Of a stretch of 64,000 bases of DNA, positions 35,001-43,473 are shown piece after piece. The stretch covers positions 93,703,006-93,767,005 of the forward strand of contig NC_090025.1 in assembly GCF_037176765.1 (NCBI RefSeq). Reading direction: 5' to 3'. Under the pieces are notes generated by a model. It was not told where the DNA came from. It saw only the letters and a list, made by a program, of their open reading frames with translations, and did no database searches. The stretch's first letter is position 1. Every line of letters begins with the position of its first letter. This DNA comes from Anolis sagrei. Its lineage: Eukaryota > Chordata > Lepidosauria > Squamata > Anolidae. Both the position numbers and the translations under genes were made by a program.

Positions 35001-37605
35001 CCTTCCAAACAGCCATATAACCCAGAATATCAAGGCAGAAAATCCCATAATACCTGCTTTGAACTGGGATATCCATACATTCCAGTTCAAAGCAGAAAAT
35101 ATGAAATTTTATTCAGCTGTGTGGAAGTGACCCCAGGATCTGATCCCAGATTATTTCATTCGAAATGGCTTATATGGCAGTGTAGACTCATATAATCCAG
35201 TTCAAAGCAGATATGGGATTTTATTCAGCTGTGTTGAAGGGGTCCCAGGATCTGATCTCAGATTATTTGATTTGAACTGTATTATATGGCAGTGTTGACT
35301 CATATTCTGTCTCCCATGCTCTTTAACATCTACATGAAACCGCTGGGAGAGGTCATCCGGAGTTTTGGAGTTGGGTGCCACCTCTATGCAGATGACACAC
35401 AATTCTACTACTCTTTTCCACCTAACTCCAAGGAGGCCTCTCGGGTGCTGGACAAGTGCCTGGCCGCTGTGTCTATCTGGATGAGGAGGAACAAGCTGAA
35501 GATCAATACTGACAAGACAGAGGTCCTCCTGGTCGATCGTAAACCGGATCGGGGTATAGGGTGGCTACCTGTGTTGGACGGGGTTACACTCCCCCTGAAG
35601 CCACAGGTCCGCAGTTTGGGAGTCCTCTTGGACTCATCACTCACGCTTGAGGCTCAGGCGTCGGCGGTGTCCGGGAGAGCTTTTGCACTACTGAGACTTG
35701 TGTGCCAGCTGCGACTGTACCTCGCGAAGGCTGATCTGGCCGGGGTGGTTCATGCCTTGGTCACCTCTAGATTGGATTACTGTAATGCGCTCTACGTGGG
35801 GCTGCCCTTGAAAACGGCTCGGAAATTCCAACTGGTCCAACGGGCAGCAGCCAGGATGTTAACTGGGGCTCACTACAGAGAGAGGTCAACCCTCCTGTTT
35901 AAGGAGCTCCACTGGCTGCCGTTTATTTTCCGAGCCCAATTTAAGGTGCAGGTGCTTAACTACAAAGCCCTGAACGGTTTGGGACCACCCTACCTGCGTG
36001 ACCGCATCTCTGTCTACAAGCCCACACGCTCACTCTGATCATCTGGAGAGGCCCTGCTCGTGATCTTGCCTGCGTCGCAAGTGCGCTTGGTGGGGATGCG
36101 AGACAGGGCCTTTTCTGTGGTGGCCCCCCGACTTTGGAACGGCCTCCCCAAAGATCTTAGACAGGCCCCTACATTGGCAGTCTTCAGAAAGAATTTGAAA
36201 ACCTGGCTGTTCTGATGTGCCTTTTCAGATTAGGAACCTCAATACCAAGTCCCAGAAGCACTTTAGTAGAACCATGATCTCTGCACACCGCACACTGCAT
36301 TTATTTTATAATCCTATATTCCTCCCACCACATCAGCACTTTTAATCCTGTACCCACTACTCTGGCCGGCCCAGTTTTAATAATTGTTTCGATGTATTGT
36401 TACTGTTTACTCTGCTTAACTGTTTTTAATTTGCTTTAGGTATTGTATTGTTGTATTGTGTTCTGAGGCCTTGGCCTTTGTAAGCCACATCGAGTCCCTC
36501 GGGAGATGCTAGCGGGGTACAAATAAAGTAATAATAATAATAATAATAATAATGCTTTATTGCTTGTGGTTTTGTTGTTTTAATACTGCTTTAATTGTTT
36601 TTAATTTGCTTTAAGTGTATTGTTATGTTGTGTATTGAGGCCTTGGCCTTTGTAAGCCGCATCGAGTCCCTCGGGAGATGCTAGCGGGGTACAAATAATA
36701 ATAATAATATTGCTTTATTGCTTGTGGTTTTGTTGTTTTAATACTGCTTTAATTGTTTTAATTTGCTTTAAGTGTATCGTTATGTTGTGTATTGAGGCCT
36801 TGGCCTTTGTAAGCCGCATCGAGTCCCTTGGGAGATGCTAGCGGGGTACAAATAAAGTAATAATAATAATAATAATATTGCTTTATTACTTGTGGTTTTG
36901 TTGTTTTAATACTGCTTTAATTGTTTTAATTTGCTTTAAGTGTATTGTTATGTTGTGTATTGAGGCCTTGGCCTTTGTAAGCTGCATCGAGTCCTTCGGG
37001 AGATGCTAGCGGGGTACAAATAAAGTAATAATAATAATAATATTGCTTTATTGCTTGTGGTTTTGTTGTTTTAATACTGCTTTAATTGTTTTAATTTGCT
37101 TTAAGTGTATTGTTATGTTGTGTATTGAGGCCTTGGCCTTTGTAAGCTGCATCGAGTCCTTTGGGAGATGCTAGCGGGGTACAAATAAAGTTTAATAACA
37201 ATAATATAATCCAGTTCAAAGCAGATAATGTTCATTATCTGATTTCATCCTCTGGATTGCATGGCAGTGTAGAAGGGACCTGATAATCGGGTACAAGCAG
37301 ATAACCTGGGACCAGATCCTGGGATATTGGGCAGGGGAGACGCAGCCTGTGAGCAAACAGAAGGAGCTGAAGAGCCAAGAGGTGCCTTGAAGAAAGAAGC
37401 CAGGCCATGCGCCTATTAATAACATGCGAGTGGCTAATTATAGTGGCGACAACCTCGCCTCCTGAAGGCATGCCTGGCCCTCACCTTCGCACTGAGCTTC
37501 GGCTGGCCTGGGAGCGTGGGCGAAGGCAGGCCTTGGGCCCAAGCAGAGCCCAGAGAGAGCCAGGGCCGCGCAAAAGAAAAGGGGGAACCCAAATCCGAGG
37601 CTCAT
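22804..37605 (-). CDS. CDNF: CDNF, cerebral dopamine neurotrophic factor (4 coding exons)
   Basis: Coding exons in transcript order: 37605-37485, 26930-26803, 24953-24812, 22982-22804. They total 570 nt, giving 189 aa plus stop; human is recalled as 187 aa. The family is secreted and ER-resident, made of an N-terminal saposin-like domain and a C-terminal SAP-like domain, and protects neurons and the stressed ER. Visible are a hydrophobic signal peptide (about residues 5-22), all eight cysteines expected for MANF/CDNF (CEVC at 39-42; one in exon 2, one opening exon 3, two later in exon 3; CRAC at 160-163) and a C-terminal RADL that resembles the KTEL/RTDL ER-retention signals of CDNF/MANF. All introns are GT-AG and the phases agree. 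Intron 1 is about 10.6 kb. Confidence 0.95.
23105..23877 (-). mobile_element. Solo LTR, family T1 copy E (fossil) in CDNF intron 3
   Basis: In plus orientation TGTTCTGCCGTGCGCTGGGC…GTACCAGAACA with a perfect GAGAT duplication (23100-23104, 23878-23882). It shares the CDNF transcription direction and carries its own AATAAA on that strand. Confidence 0.9.
24219..24245. repeat. CTTC microsatellite
   Basis: Seven or so perfect TTCC units. Confidence 0.85.
24812..24953 (-). CDS. CDNF: CDNF coding exon 3 (residues 84-131)
   Basis: Acceptor CTTTTGTAG|TGC and donor TATG|GTATGA. It encodes [20 protein letters not shown], then [19 protein letters not shown] and IQICELKY. It completes the saposin-like domain and its three disulfides by family homology. 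Confidence 0.95.
25064..25812 (+). mobile_element. L2-type LINE 3' part in CDNF intron 2
   Basis: Codes [20 protein letters not shown], then [20 protein letters not shown] and [20 protein letters not shown], in two frames. 3' end CACCGCTTTGAGTCGCCTGA and AAATA tail. Confidence 0.88.
25915..26795 (+). mobile_element. R4-type LINE: 3' tail plus second 3' part in tandem
   Basis: 25915-26023 is an R4 3' tail (ATAGATCTCATTTGCTATGA, AAT repeat). Directly after, 26030-26745 codes a CCHC-like finger [18 protein letters not shown] and then [40 protein letters not shown] and [16 protein letters not shown] (shifted frame), followed by the same 3' tail and AAT repeat. The [11 protein letters not shown] segment fits the restriction-like endonuclease of R4/R2-type elements. 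Confidence 0.8.
26803..26930 (-). CDS. CDNF: CDNF coding exon 2 (residues 41-83)
   Basis: Acceptor TTTTTACAG|TG and donor TTG|GTATGA. It encodes [19 protein letters not shown], then a segment ending [11 protein letters not shown]. Human is recalled as VCKEFLNRFYKSL…[11 protein letters not shown]. This is the first half of the saposin-like domain. Confidence 0.94.
27100..27180. mobile_element. Foldback MITE, GTGTAGAAGGGGCC family
   Basis: CTACACTGCCATATAATC…TATACAGCTGTGTAGAAGGG. The same family is at 33.2, 34.0, 35.0-37.3, 43.7, 45.6, 54.0 and 55.4 kb; a partial copy lies just before it at 27037. Confidence 0.7.
27820..27854. repeat. GAAT microsatellite
   Basis: About eight perfect TGAA units in CDNF intron 1. 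Confidence 0.9.
27915..28195 (+). mobile_element. tRNA-derived SINE, second type
   Basis: Head AGGAGCCCCTGGTGGCGCAG, B box GGTTCGAATCC, tail TTCTCAAGTCGTTCCTGACA then C- and A-runs. Flanked by AACAAGGCTCCT (27903-27914, 28196-28207). Confidence 0.9.
28273..28540 (-). mobile_element. tRNA-derived SINE, second type, inverted copy
   Basis: Reverse complement of the neighbour at 27915-28195: starts GTCAGGAGCGACTTGAGAAA and ends CACCGGGGGCTC. The two copies form an inverted pair 77 bp apart. Confidence 0.88.
28541..29228. other. Intron sequence, nothing firm
   Basis: CDNF intron 1. No known repeat recognised except TA/ATAC microsatellites at about 29139-29190. Confidence 0.5.
29231..30862 (+). 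mobile_element. L2-type LINE with a 381-codon RT frame
   Basis: 5'-truncated. The frame 29238-30383 carries RT blocks [60 protein letters not shown], then [31 protein letters not shown] and [14 protein letters not shown]. The catalytic YADD reads YADG, so the enzyme would be inactive. After a stop, [20 protein letters not shown] continues in another frame. The 3' end is GCCGCACCGAGTCCCTTGGG plus an ATT tail. Best preserved LINE in the window. Confidence 0.92.
31084..31835 (-). mobile_element. Penelope-like element 3' part with terminal repeat
   Basis: The right part on the minus strand codes [19 protein letters not shown]-like and LHRDDIKKP-like sequence from the end of the GIY-YIG endonuclease region. 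The left end TTGAAGGCTTTCATGGCCGG is the terminal sequence. An L2 3' tail (31645-31735) is inserted. A degenerate hammerhead-like core lies near 31145-31205. Confidence 0.7.
31645..31735 (+). mobile_element. L2-type 3' tail inside Penelope-like element
   Basis: GCTGCACCGAGTCCCTTGGG, then GGTAGCGGGGTATAAATAAA and ATT repeat. Only the last ~70 bp plus tail. Confidence 0.75.
31840..32375. other. Intron sequence, nothing recognised
   Basis: CDNF intron 1; AT-rich. No recognised repeat. Confidence 0.45.
32380..32620. mobile_element. Relic of the TAGGC…TGGGCAATCCA foldback MITE
   Basis: TAGGCATGTGCAATCCATGG, then TTCTAAAGTACTTACAAAAC, matching the full copy at 58521-58785 but partial. Confidence 0.65.
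32735..32965 (-). mobile_element. L2-type LINE fragment
   Basis: The reverse complement codes the [12 protein letters not shown]-like and [20 protein letters not shown]-like C-terminal segment. No 3' tail present. Confidence 0.7.
33195..33318. mobile_element. MITE, GTGTAGAAGGGGCC family
   Basis: CCTTCGACACAGCTGTATAA…TATATGGCTGTGTGGAAGGG inverted ends. Confidence 0.7.
33400..33421. repeat. Poly-G run
   Basis: GGGG-rich tract after a T-run; length uncertain in assemblies. Confidence 0.6.
33690..33938 (+). mobile_element. Penelope-like terminal repeat with hammerhead-like motif
   Basis: CATTCCACAGATATATAAAC, then CTGAGGATGCTTGCCATAGA, GCAGGCGAAACGTCAGGAGA and a terminal AACATGGCTCTATAGCCCG. 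Same arrangement as 61.9 kb. The coding part is absent. Confidence 0.78.
33843..33880 (+). ncRNA. Hammerhead-ribozyme-like motif (Penelope-borne)
   Basis: The core order is CTGAGGA, stem II GCTTG…CAGGC with a CCATAGATG loop, GAAAC, then GTC. This fits the CUGANGA / GAAA / NUH layout with a very short stem III, as described for hammerheads in Penelope-like elements. Activity is not shown. Confidence 0.65.
33945..34090. mobile_element. MITE, GTGTAGAAGGGGCC family
   Basis: GGCCCTTTCTACACTGCCAT, then AAAACAGATAATACACATTA. The right end has decayed. Confidence 0.65.
35303..36535 (+). mobile_element. L2-type LINE 3' part inside MITE
   Basis: The frame 35286-36038 codes [20 protein letters not shown], then [16 protein letters not shown] with an intact YADD, and [20 protein letters not shown]. 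Later blocks are frame-shifted. The 3' end is AGCCACATCGAGTCCCTCGG plus an AAT tail. Close relative of the copy at 29.2 kb. Confidence 0.9.
36375..37197 (+). repeat. Tandem array of the L2 3' end (5 copies)
   Basis: The block GAGGCCTTGGCCTTTGTAAG recurs at about 36465, 36637, 36794, 36962 and 37127, with spacings of 172, 157, 168 and 165 bp. Each unit ends CTAGCGGGGTACAAATAA plus an AAT repeat, and most restart TTGCTTTATTGCTTGTGG. Confidence 0.92.
37485..37605 (-). CDS. CDNF: CDNF coding exon 1 (signal peptide, residues 1-41)
   Basis: The chosen ATG (37605) has A at -3 and opens [19 protein letters not shown], a clear signal peptide. The donor is GCGAAG|GTGAGG, splitting Val41. An in-frame GTG lies 63 bp upstream, with no ATG between, so the ATG is preferred. 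It shares the CpG island with HSPA14 exon 1. Confidence 0.88.
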
Positions 37606-37876
37606 TTCTGCAGAGGCGAACACGGACCCTTTTCTGAGAGCACCCGAACCCAGCTCCTCATAGGCCACGCCCCCTTCGGATCTGGGAACCAGGAGGAGCA
37701 GAAAGCCCCGTTTGTTCTGCTTGGTGACGTCACAGCGCGCGCACTCTTCCGATTGGAGGGGGTGGGAGAGGGCGTTCTGATTCGGAAGTCAACGTGGAGG
37801 CGTGACCGCTGGTTGGCTCTCCCTCGAGGTGCCTTGTGGGTAGGAGGAAGAAGAGGCGAGAGTCGAGGCCGGGTCC
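37606..37876. promoter_or_regulatory. Bidirectional CpG-island promoter of CDNF and HSPA14
   Basis: The 271 bp between the two start codons are CpG-rich and lack a TATA box in either direction. Readable sites are a perfect CRE palindrome TGACGTCA at 37725-37732, an inverted CCAAT box (ATTGG) at 37752-37756, an ETS-like CGGAAG at 37783-37788, and a GC/KLF-type box GGCCACGCCCCC at 37663-37674. The island spills into both first exons (about 37440-37940). Head-to-head spacing under 300 bp supports shared regulation; transcription starts are not visible. Confidence 0.8.
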
Positions 37877-37933
37877 ATGGCTGCCATCGGAGTCCACCTG
37901 GGCAGCACGTGCGCCTGCGCGGCAGTGTATAAG
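37877..37933 (+). CDS. HSPA14: HSPA14 coding exon 1 (residues 1-19)
   Basis: The ATG at 37877 lies in the context GGTCCATGG. It encodes the first beta strand and phosphate-1 loop of the Hsp70 ATPase fold. The donor is AAG|GTCGGG and the exon ends in phase 0. It sits inside the CpG-rich promoter island. Confidence 0.93.
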
Positions 37934-40900
37934 GTCGGGACTGGGTTTGTGTGGAGTCTCCTCCAAGGGGAGAGCGCCTGGGTGGCCTTGAGGGTTAGGC
38001 TAGGACTCGAGAGATCGGGGTTCGAATCCCCGCCACAGCTTCAGAAAGCCAAGGCGAATCCCATATAGAATCATAGAGTTGGAAGTGACCCCATGGGCCA
38101 TCCAGTCCAACCCCCTGCCAAGAAGCAGGAAAATTGCATTCAAAGCACCCCTGACAGATGGCCTCTCTTTAAAAGCTTCCAAAGAAGGAGCCTCCACCAC
38201 ACTCCGGGGCAGAGAGTTCCACTGCTGAACAGCTCTCACAGTCAGGAAGTTCTTCCTCATGTTCAGATTCAAGCTCCTTTCTTGTAGTTCAGATCTCAAA
38301 GCCCTATTTATTTGTCGTGTCAGGACAACCAGTCAATTATATTACATTTCTAACAGAACAAAGCAAACAAACAGGCAAAATACAAAATTTATGAGTTAGA
38401 TGGCCTTTGACCAGTATCTGGCCACTTGGAGTGCCTCTGGTGTTGCCGCAAGAAGGTCCTCCATTGTGCATGTGGCAGGGCTCAGGGTGCATTGCAGCAG
38501 GTGGTCAGTGGTTTGCTCTTTTCCACACTCGCATGTCGAGGATTCCACTTTGTAGCCCCATTTCTTGAGGTTGGCTCTGCATTCCGTGGTGCCAGAGCGC
38601 AGTTTGTTCAGCGCCTTCCAAGTCGCCCAGTCCTCTGTGTGCCCAGGGGGAAGTCTCTCATTTGGTATCAGCCATTGATTGAGGTTCTGGGTTTGAGCCT
38701 GCCACTTTTGGACTCTCGCTTGCTGAGGTGTTCCAGCGAGTTTCTCTGTAGATCTTAGAAAACTATTTCTTGATTTAAGTCGTTGATGTGCTGGCTGATA
38801 CCCAAACAGGGGGTGGGCTGGAGATGTCACTGCCTTGGTCCTTTCACAATTTTATGGGTGAAATGGCAAATCCTTTCTGAACAAATCTTGTCATTGGTTC
38901 ACCTTAGGACACTATAAATCAGAAATATCTTGAAGGCTCAACACAAAAATGAGGAAGTCCGCAACCACTTTTTATTGGGCTTGTTTCACTGGAAGGAGTG
39001 AAAGTATACAGCTTTTATGCAGTTTTTAAAAGAAATTTTATTGCATTTTTATATAGAATTCAACAAAAGAGTGAGAACAATAAGGTATAGAAAAGTGAAG
39101 GAAAAAAAGAGAAAGGGAAAGGTCAATAAAGTAAAAAGGACATCCTAAATAAACCCTAAAAAAAAGATTTGTATATATATATATATATATATCTACAAAA
39201 ATACATCCACACACACACAAAAGGTGACTTCCATTCCATCTTCTTGGATAAAATATTGTTATTATTCATATATATATAATTATTAAAGATAAGAAACTTG
39301 TCTCTCTTGTTTTTTATTTTTGCAAATTGTCCAGATAGTCATGAAGATTGTCCCAATTCGTTCTTTTTATTATAATGCCTGTATTTTTCTTCAACAAAAA
39401 AGTCAATTTGTCCATGTCCTTTATTTCTCTGATTTTTTCCACCCAATCCTGTACGGGTAGTACTGAGCCTTGCTTCCACTCTCTAGCAAAAACGGTCATA
39501 ATATATGTAAAAAGTTTATCCTCTTGTTCCGTCAGTTGTAGATCTAAATCTGTAAAGCCTAATAAGTAATACTCTGATTTTCTTGCAAAAATTCTTTTAA
39601 AGATCTTTTGCGTCTCTTCATGAAGTACCCTCCAAAACTTTACTGCTTTTGTGCTTTTATGCATTTTTAAGAGGGTAAAGTGGTCACCATAACTCAGAGA
39701 GTGACTTAAAGGCCCATGCACACATAATATCTAATTTTTACACTATACAAAGCCTGGTATTCCTGATTGACAACATAACTTAGAAGATACACATTACAAG
39801 TAATGTTACCCATAATACATTTGAGAGGAGCAGAATCATAGAGTTAGAAGAGACCTCATGGGCCATCCAGTCCAACCCCCTGCCAAGAAGCAGGAAAATT
39901 GCATTCAAAGCACCCCTGACAGGTGGCCATCCAGCCTCTGTTTAAAAGCCTCCACAACACTCCAGGGCAGAGAGTTCCACTGCTGAACAGCTCTCACAGT
40001 CAGGAAGTTATTCCTAATGTTCAGATGGAATCTCCTTTCTTGTAGTTTGAAGCCATTGTTTCGTGTCCTAGTCTCCAGGGCAGCAGAAAACAAGCTTGCT
40101 GCCTCCTCCCTATGTTTTCCTCTCACGTATTTCTACATGGCTACCATGTCTCCTTTCAGCCATCTCTTCTTCAAGCTAAATATGCCCAGCTCTTTAAGCT
40201 GCTCCTCTTAGGGCTTGTTCTCCCAACCCTTGATCATTTTAGTCGCCCTCCTCTGGACACATTCCATCTTGTCAATATTTCTCTTCAATTGCGGTGCCCA
40301 GAATTGGACACAGTATTCCAATTCTAAAAAATCATAAAACTTTCCTCATGTTTTTATGTTAGAACCAGTTAGGAAATGGGATTTATAACCCAGGAACACT
40401 TCTATACAAATTCAACTTAAGAACAAATCTACAGAACCCATTTTGTTCGTAATTTTGGGGCTTCCTGTGTGTTGAAATCTTTTTCAATATTGCAAGTTGT
40501 GTATCATTTGTCTTCCAGTGACAGTGACTGAATACAAATGTTGCTTTCCCCCAGGACGGGCGTGCTGATGTTGTTGCCAATGATGCTGGTGACAGAGTTA
40601 CTCCTGCCGTTGTTGCGTTTTCAGAAAATGAAGAGGTAATTCATTTTGTTTTTGTGCTTTCCAACAAAAGCTTGAAAAATGTGTCTGTGTGTTTCAACGA
40701 TGACTCTTTTTGCAGGTTGTTGGCCTGGCGGCAAAACAAAACAGAGTGAGAAATCTTTCCAACACAGTCGTGAAAGTGAAGCAGATTCTTGGGAGAAGGT
40801 ATGGAAAGTCATTGCATTTTATAGAACTTTGCCGTGTTTTTAAAACACAGAATGAGCTTGTTGAATTAAAGTTAAGTGTTATTATCAAATAATGTAAGAT

Positions 40901-43432
40901 GCCAAAATTATTCTAAAATAAATTTCACATTACTACTACTACTGATGGCTGGATGGCCATCTGCCAGGGGTACTTTGATTGTGCTTTTTCCTTCATGGCA
41001 GAAGGGGGTTGGCTGTTGGGGGTCTTCTGGTGAAATACACTTAACTTTATATTGGTTAAAATTGTTCTTCGTTTTAAATATTGTATTGTATATATTCTTT
41101 CTTTCATTCTTTCTTTCTACAAACTAGATTTGTGCAGTGTGCATAGGAATAGGTTCATGGTTTTTTTTCCCCGGTTAGTTCATACAAACACTCTCAACCC
41201 ATCTGCCTCTGGCCCGGCCCGTTTGTCAATTTTTAAAATGCAATATGGCCCCTGTGTCCAAATGTTTGCCCATGCCTTATATATATAGCCATCCCCTGCC
41301 ATGCGTTGCTGTGACCCAGTCTGGTGATCTGGAAAATAAAGTAATGAGAAAGTGTTGGTTTCTAATATATGTAATTTCTTTCTGCTTGTGGTAAACAGTA
41401 TTTGATTACGTTTTCTTGCCCTGGTGAAAGGAGTTGGACTGGATAGCCTTAAGTATTTTCTGTTGGTGATGGGGGTTCTGTGTGGGAAGTTTGCCCTAAT
41501 TCTATTGTTCATGGGCTTCAGAATGCACTTTGATTGTAGGTGAACTATAAATCCCAGTAACTACAACTCCCAAATGTCAAGGTCTATTTCCCCCAAGCTC
41601 CATCTGTGTTCCTAGTTGGGCATATGGAATATTCATGCCAAGTTTGGCCCATCATTGTTTGAGTCCACAGTGCTCTCTGGATGTAGGTGTACTACAACTC
41701 CCAAACTCAAGGTCAATGCCCACCAAACCCTTCTAGTGTTTTCTGTTGGTCATGGGAGTCCTGTGTGTCACCTTTGGTTCAATTCCATCATTGGTGGAGT
41801 TCAGAATGCTCTTTGATTGTAGGTGAACTATAAATCCCAAGAACTACAACTCCCAAATGACAAAATCAAAAAAATTTGAGTGAAGGACATACATTGGGTT
41901 GTTAGGTGTATGCTGTCCAAATTTGGTGTCAATTCGCCCACTGGTTTTTGAGTTCTGTTAATCCCACAAACGAACATGACATTTTTATTTATATAGATAA
42001 TATACATGAGAAACCTTTGCTTCAACTACTACTCCGTGGCTGAAAAGGTTTCTGATCTAAACAAGTCCTCTTGCTAGGATGATGTCTTCCTGAGATCTTT
42101 TCCATAGTCATTCAGGATATTTGGCATTGCAAATTCACTTCACAGATTCACTACTTGAAATTAATTTTTTTTTCCAAAAAATGGGTCTTGATTTTTCCAT
42201 GTAAATGAGAGACACCATTTTAATATAACATCATAAATAATAAGACTTGAGCATCCACAGATTTTAGTATTCAGGAGGAAACAAACCTCAGCAGATACCA
42301 AGGGCCTGCTGTATTCTCATTTTTTTTTAAATTGACATGCTCCCAATTTATATTTTAAAACACATTGGAAACAAACTATTTGCACATACCTTTGGTTGGC
42401 AGTTCGAATCCATGGATGGGGTGAGCTCCTGTTGTTAGCCCCAGCTTCTCCCAAACTAGCAGTTCGAGAACATGCAAATGTGACTAGATCAATAGGTACC
42501 GCTTCGGTGGGAAGGTAACGGCACTCCATGCAATCATGCCAGCCACATGACATAGGAGGCGTCTACGGATAACGCCGGCTCTTTGGCTTAGAAATGGAGA
42601 TGTGTACTACCCTCAAGGCTTGGACACAACTAGACTTAATGTCAAGGGGAAACCCAACTTTGCTTTGTAATCTGATCTGCTGTCTACAGTTGCTGTTACT
42701 GTTATTAGAATTGCATGTATCCCAGTTTGTGAAAGTAGATAGAACAGACATTGCTAAAAATTCACAATATATAAAATAAGTTAAAATGTAGTTAAGCTTT
42801 CAAAAATTAAAATATATTAAAAACATGAATTAAAAGGGAACCAGAAAGAATCCAGCTCATTAACTGCTCGAGCAGTCAGTTGTCCAACAAAAAAATATAT
42901 ATATTTGCCTGTTTGCAGGAATATAACAAAGAAAATGACAGTTCTAAGAGGGAGGTTATAGACCAGTGGTTCTCAACCTGGGGTCCCCAGATGTTTTTGG
43001 CCTTCAACTCCCAGAAACCCTAACAGCTGGTAAATTGGTTGGGGTTTCTTGGCGTTATAGGCCAAAAACATCTGGGGACCCCAGGTTGAGAACCACTGTT
43101 ATAGAGTTTGGTTCTAGGTGCTTGTTTCATGAGCAATATACATACTGTGTCTTAATTTTTATGTTGTTTTCTGTGATTTAGAAACATGTGATTAAAGTTG
43201 ATACTAAGAAATAAGTCCAGAGGTGCTGCTTCAACCAGGGACTGAAGTGGGACTTCAGGAAAATAATTTCCATAAAATAAAAATAATGTATTGGCAGATT
43301 TATTGTTCATAAGATAACTTGTAGTATTTCTTGTTTTGACAGCTGTGGAGATCCCCAAGCTGAAAAATACATAGCAGAAAGTAAATGTTCAGTAAGTAAA
43401 ACTCTGCTTCATCTATTTTTCCATAAATGACA

Positions 43433-43473
<41 letters not shown>

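Larger units (their letters stand above)
34985..37286. mobile_element. MITE cluster split by an L2 and its tail array
   Basis: Two or three MITE copies (CCATATAACCCAGAATATCA, GCAGTGTAGACTCATATAAT) run to 35302. The L2 and its tandem tails follow to about 37197, then the MITE resumes with ATAATCCAGTTCAAAGCAGA and ends GGCAGTGTAGAAGGGACC at 37285. Confidence 0.65.

Noticed and set aside
36375-37197. CRISPR-like or satellite array
   Set aside because: Units are complete L2 3' ends with AAT tails; no short repeats with variable spacers, and this is a vertebrate genome.
37606-37668. N-terminal extension of CDNF from a GTG at 37668
   Set aside because: The ATG at 37605 has a good context and opens directly into a signal peptide; the extension is not ATG-initiated.
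37663-37830. ERSE (CCAAT-N9-CCACG) stress element in the shared promoter
   Set aside because: A CCAAT box and a CCACG exist separately but not at the required spacing and orientation.
37978-38045. Possible tRNA gene (perfect B box, T-arm)
   Set aside because: The A-box half does not fold to a normal D-arm and anticodon arm; it looks like a SINE head.
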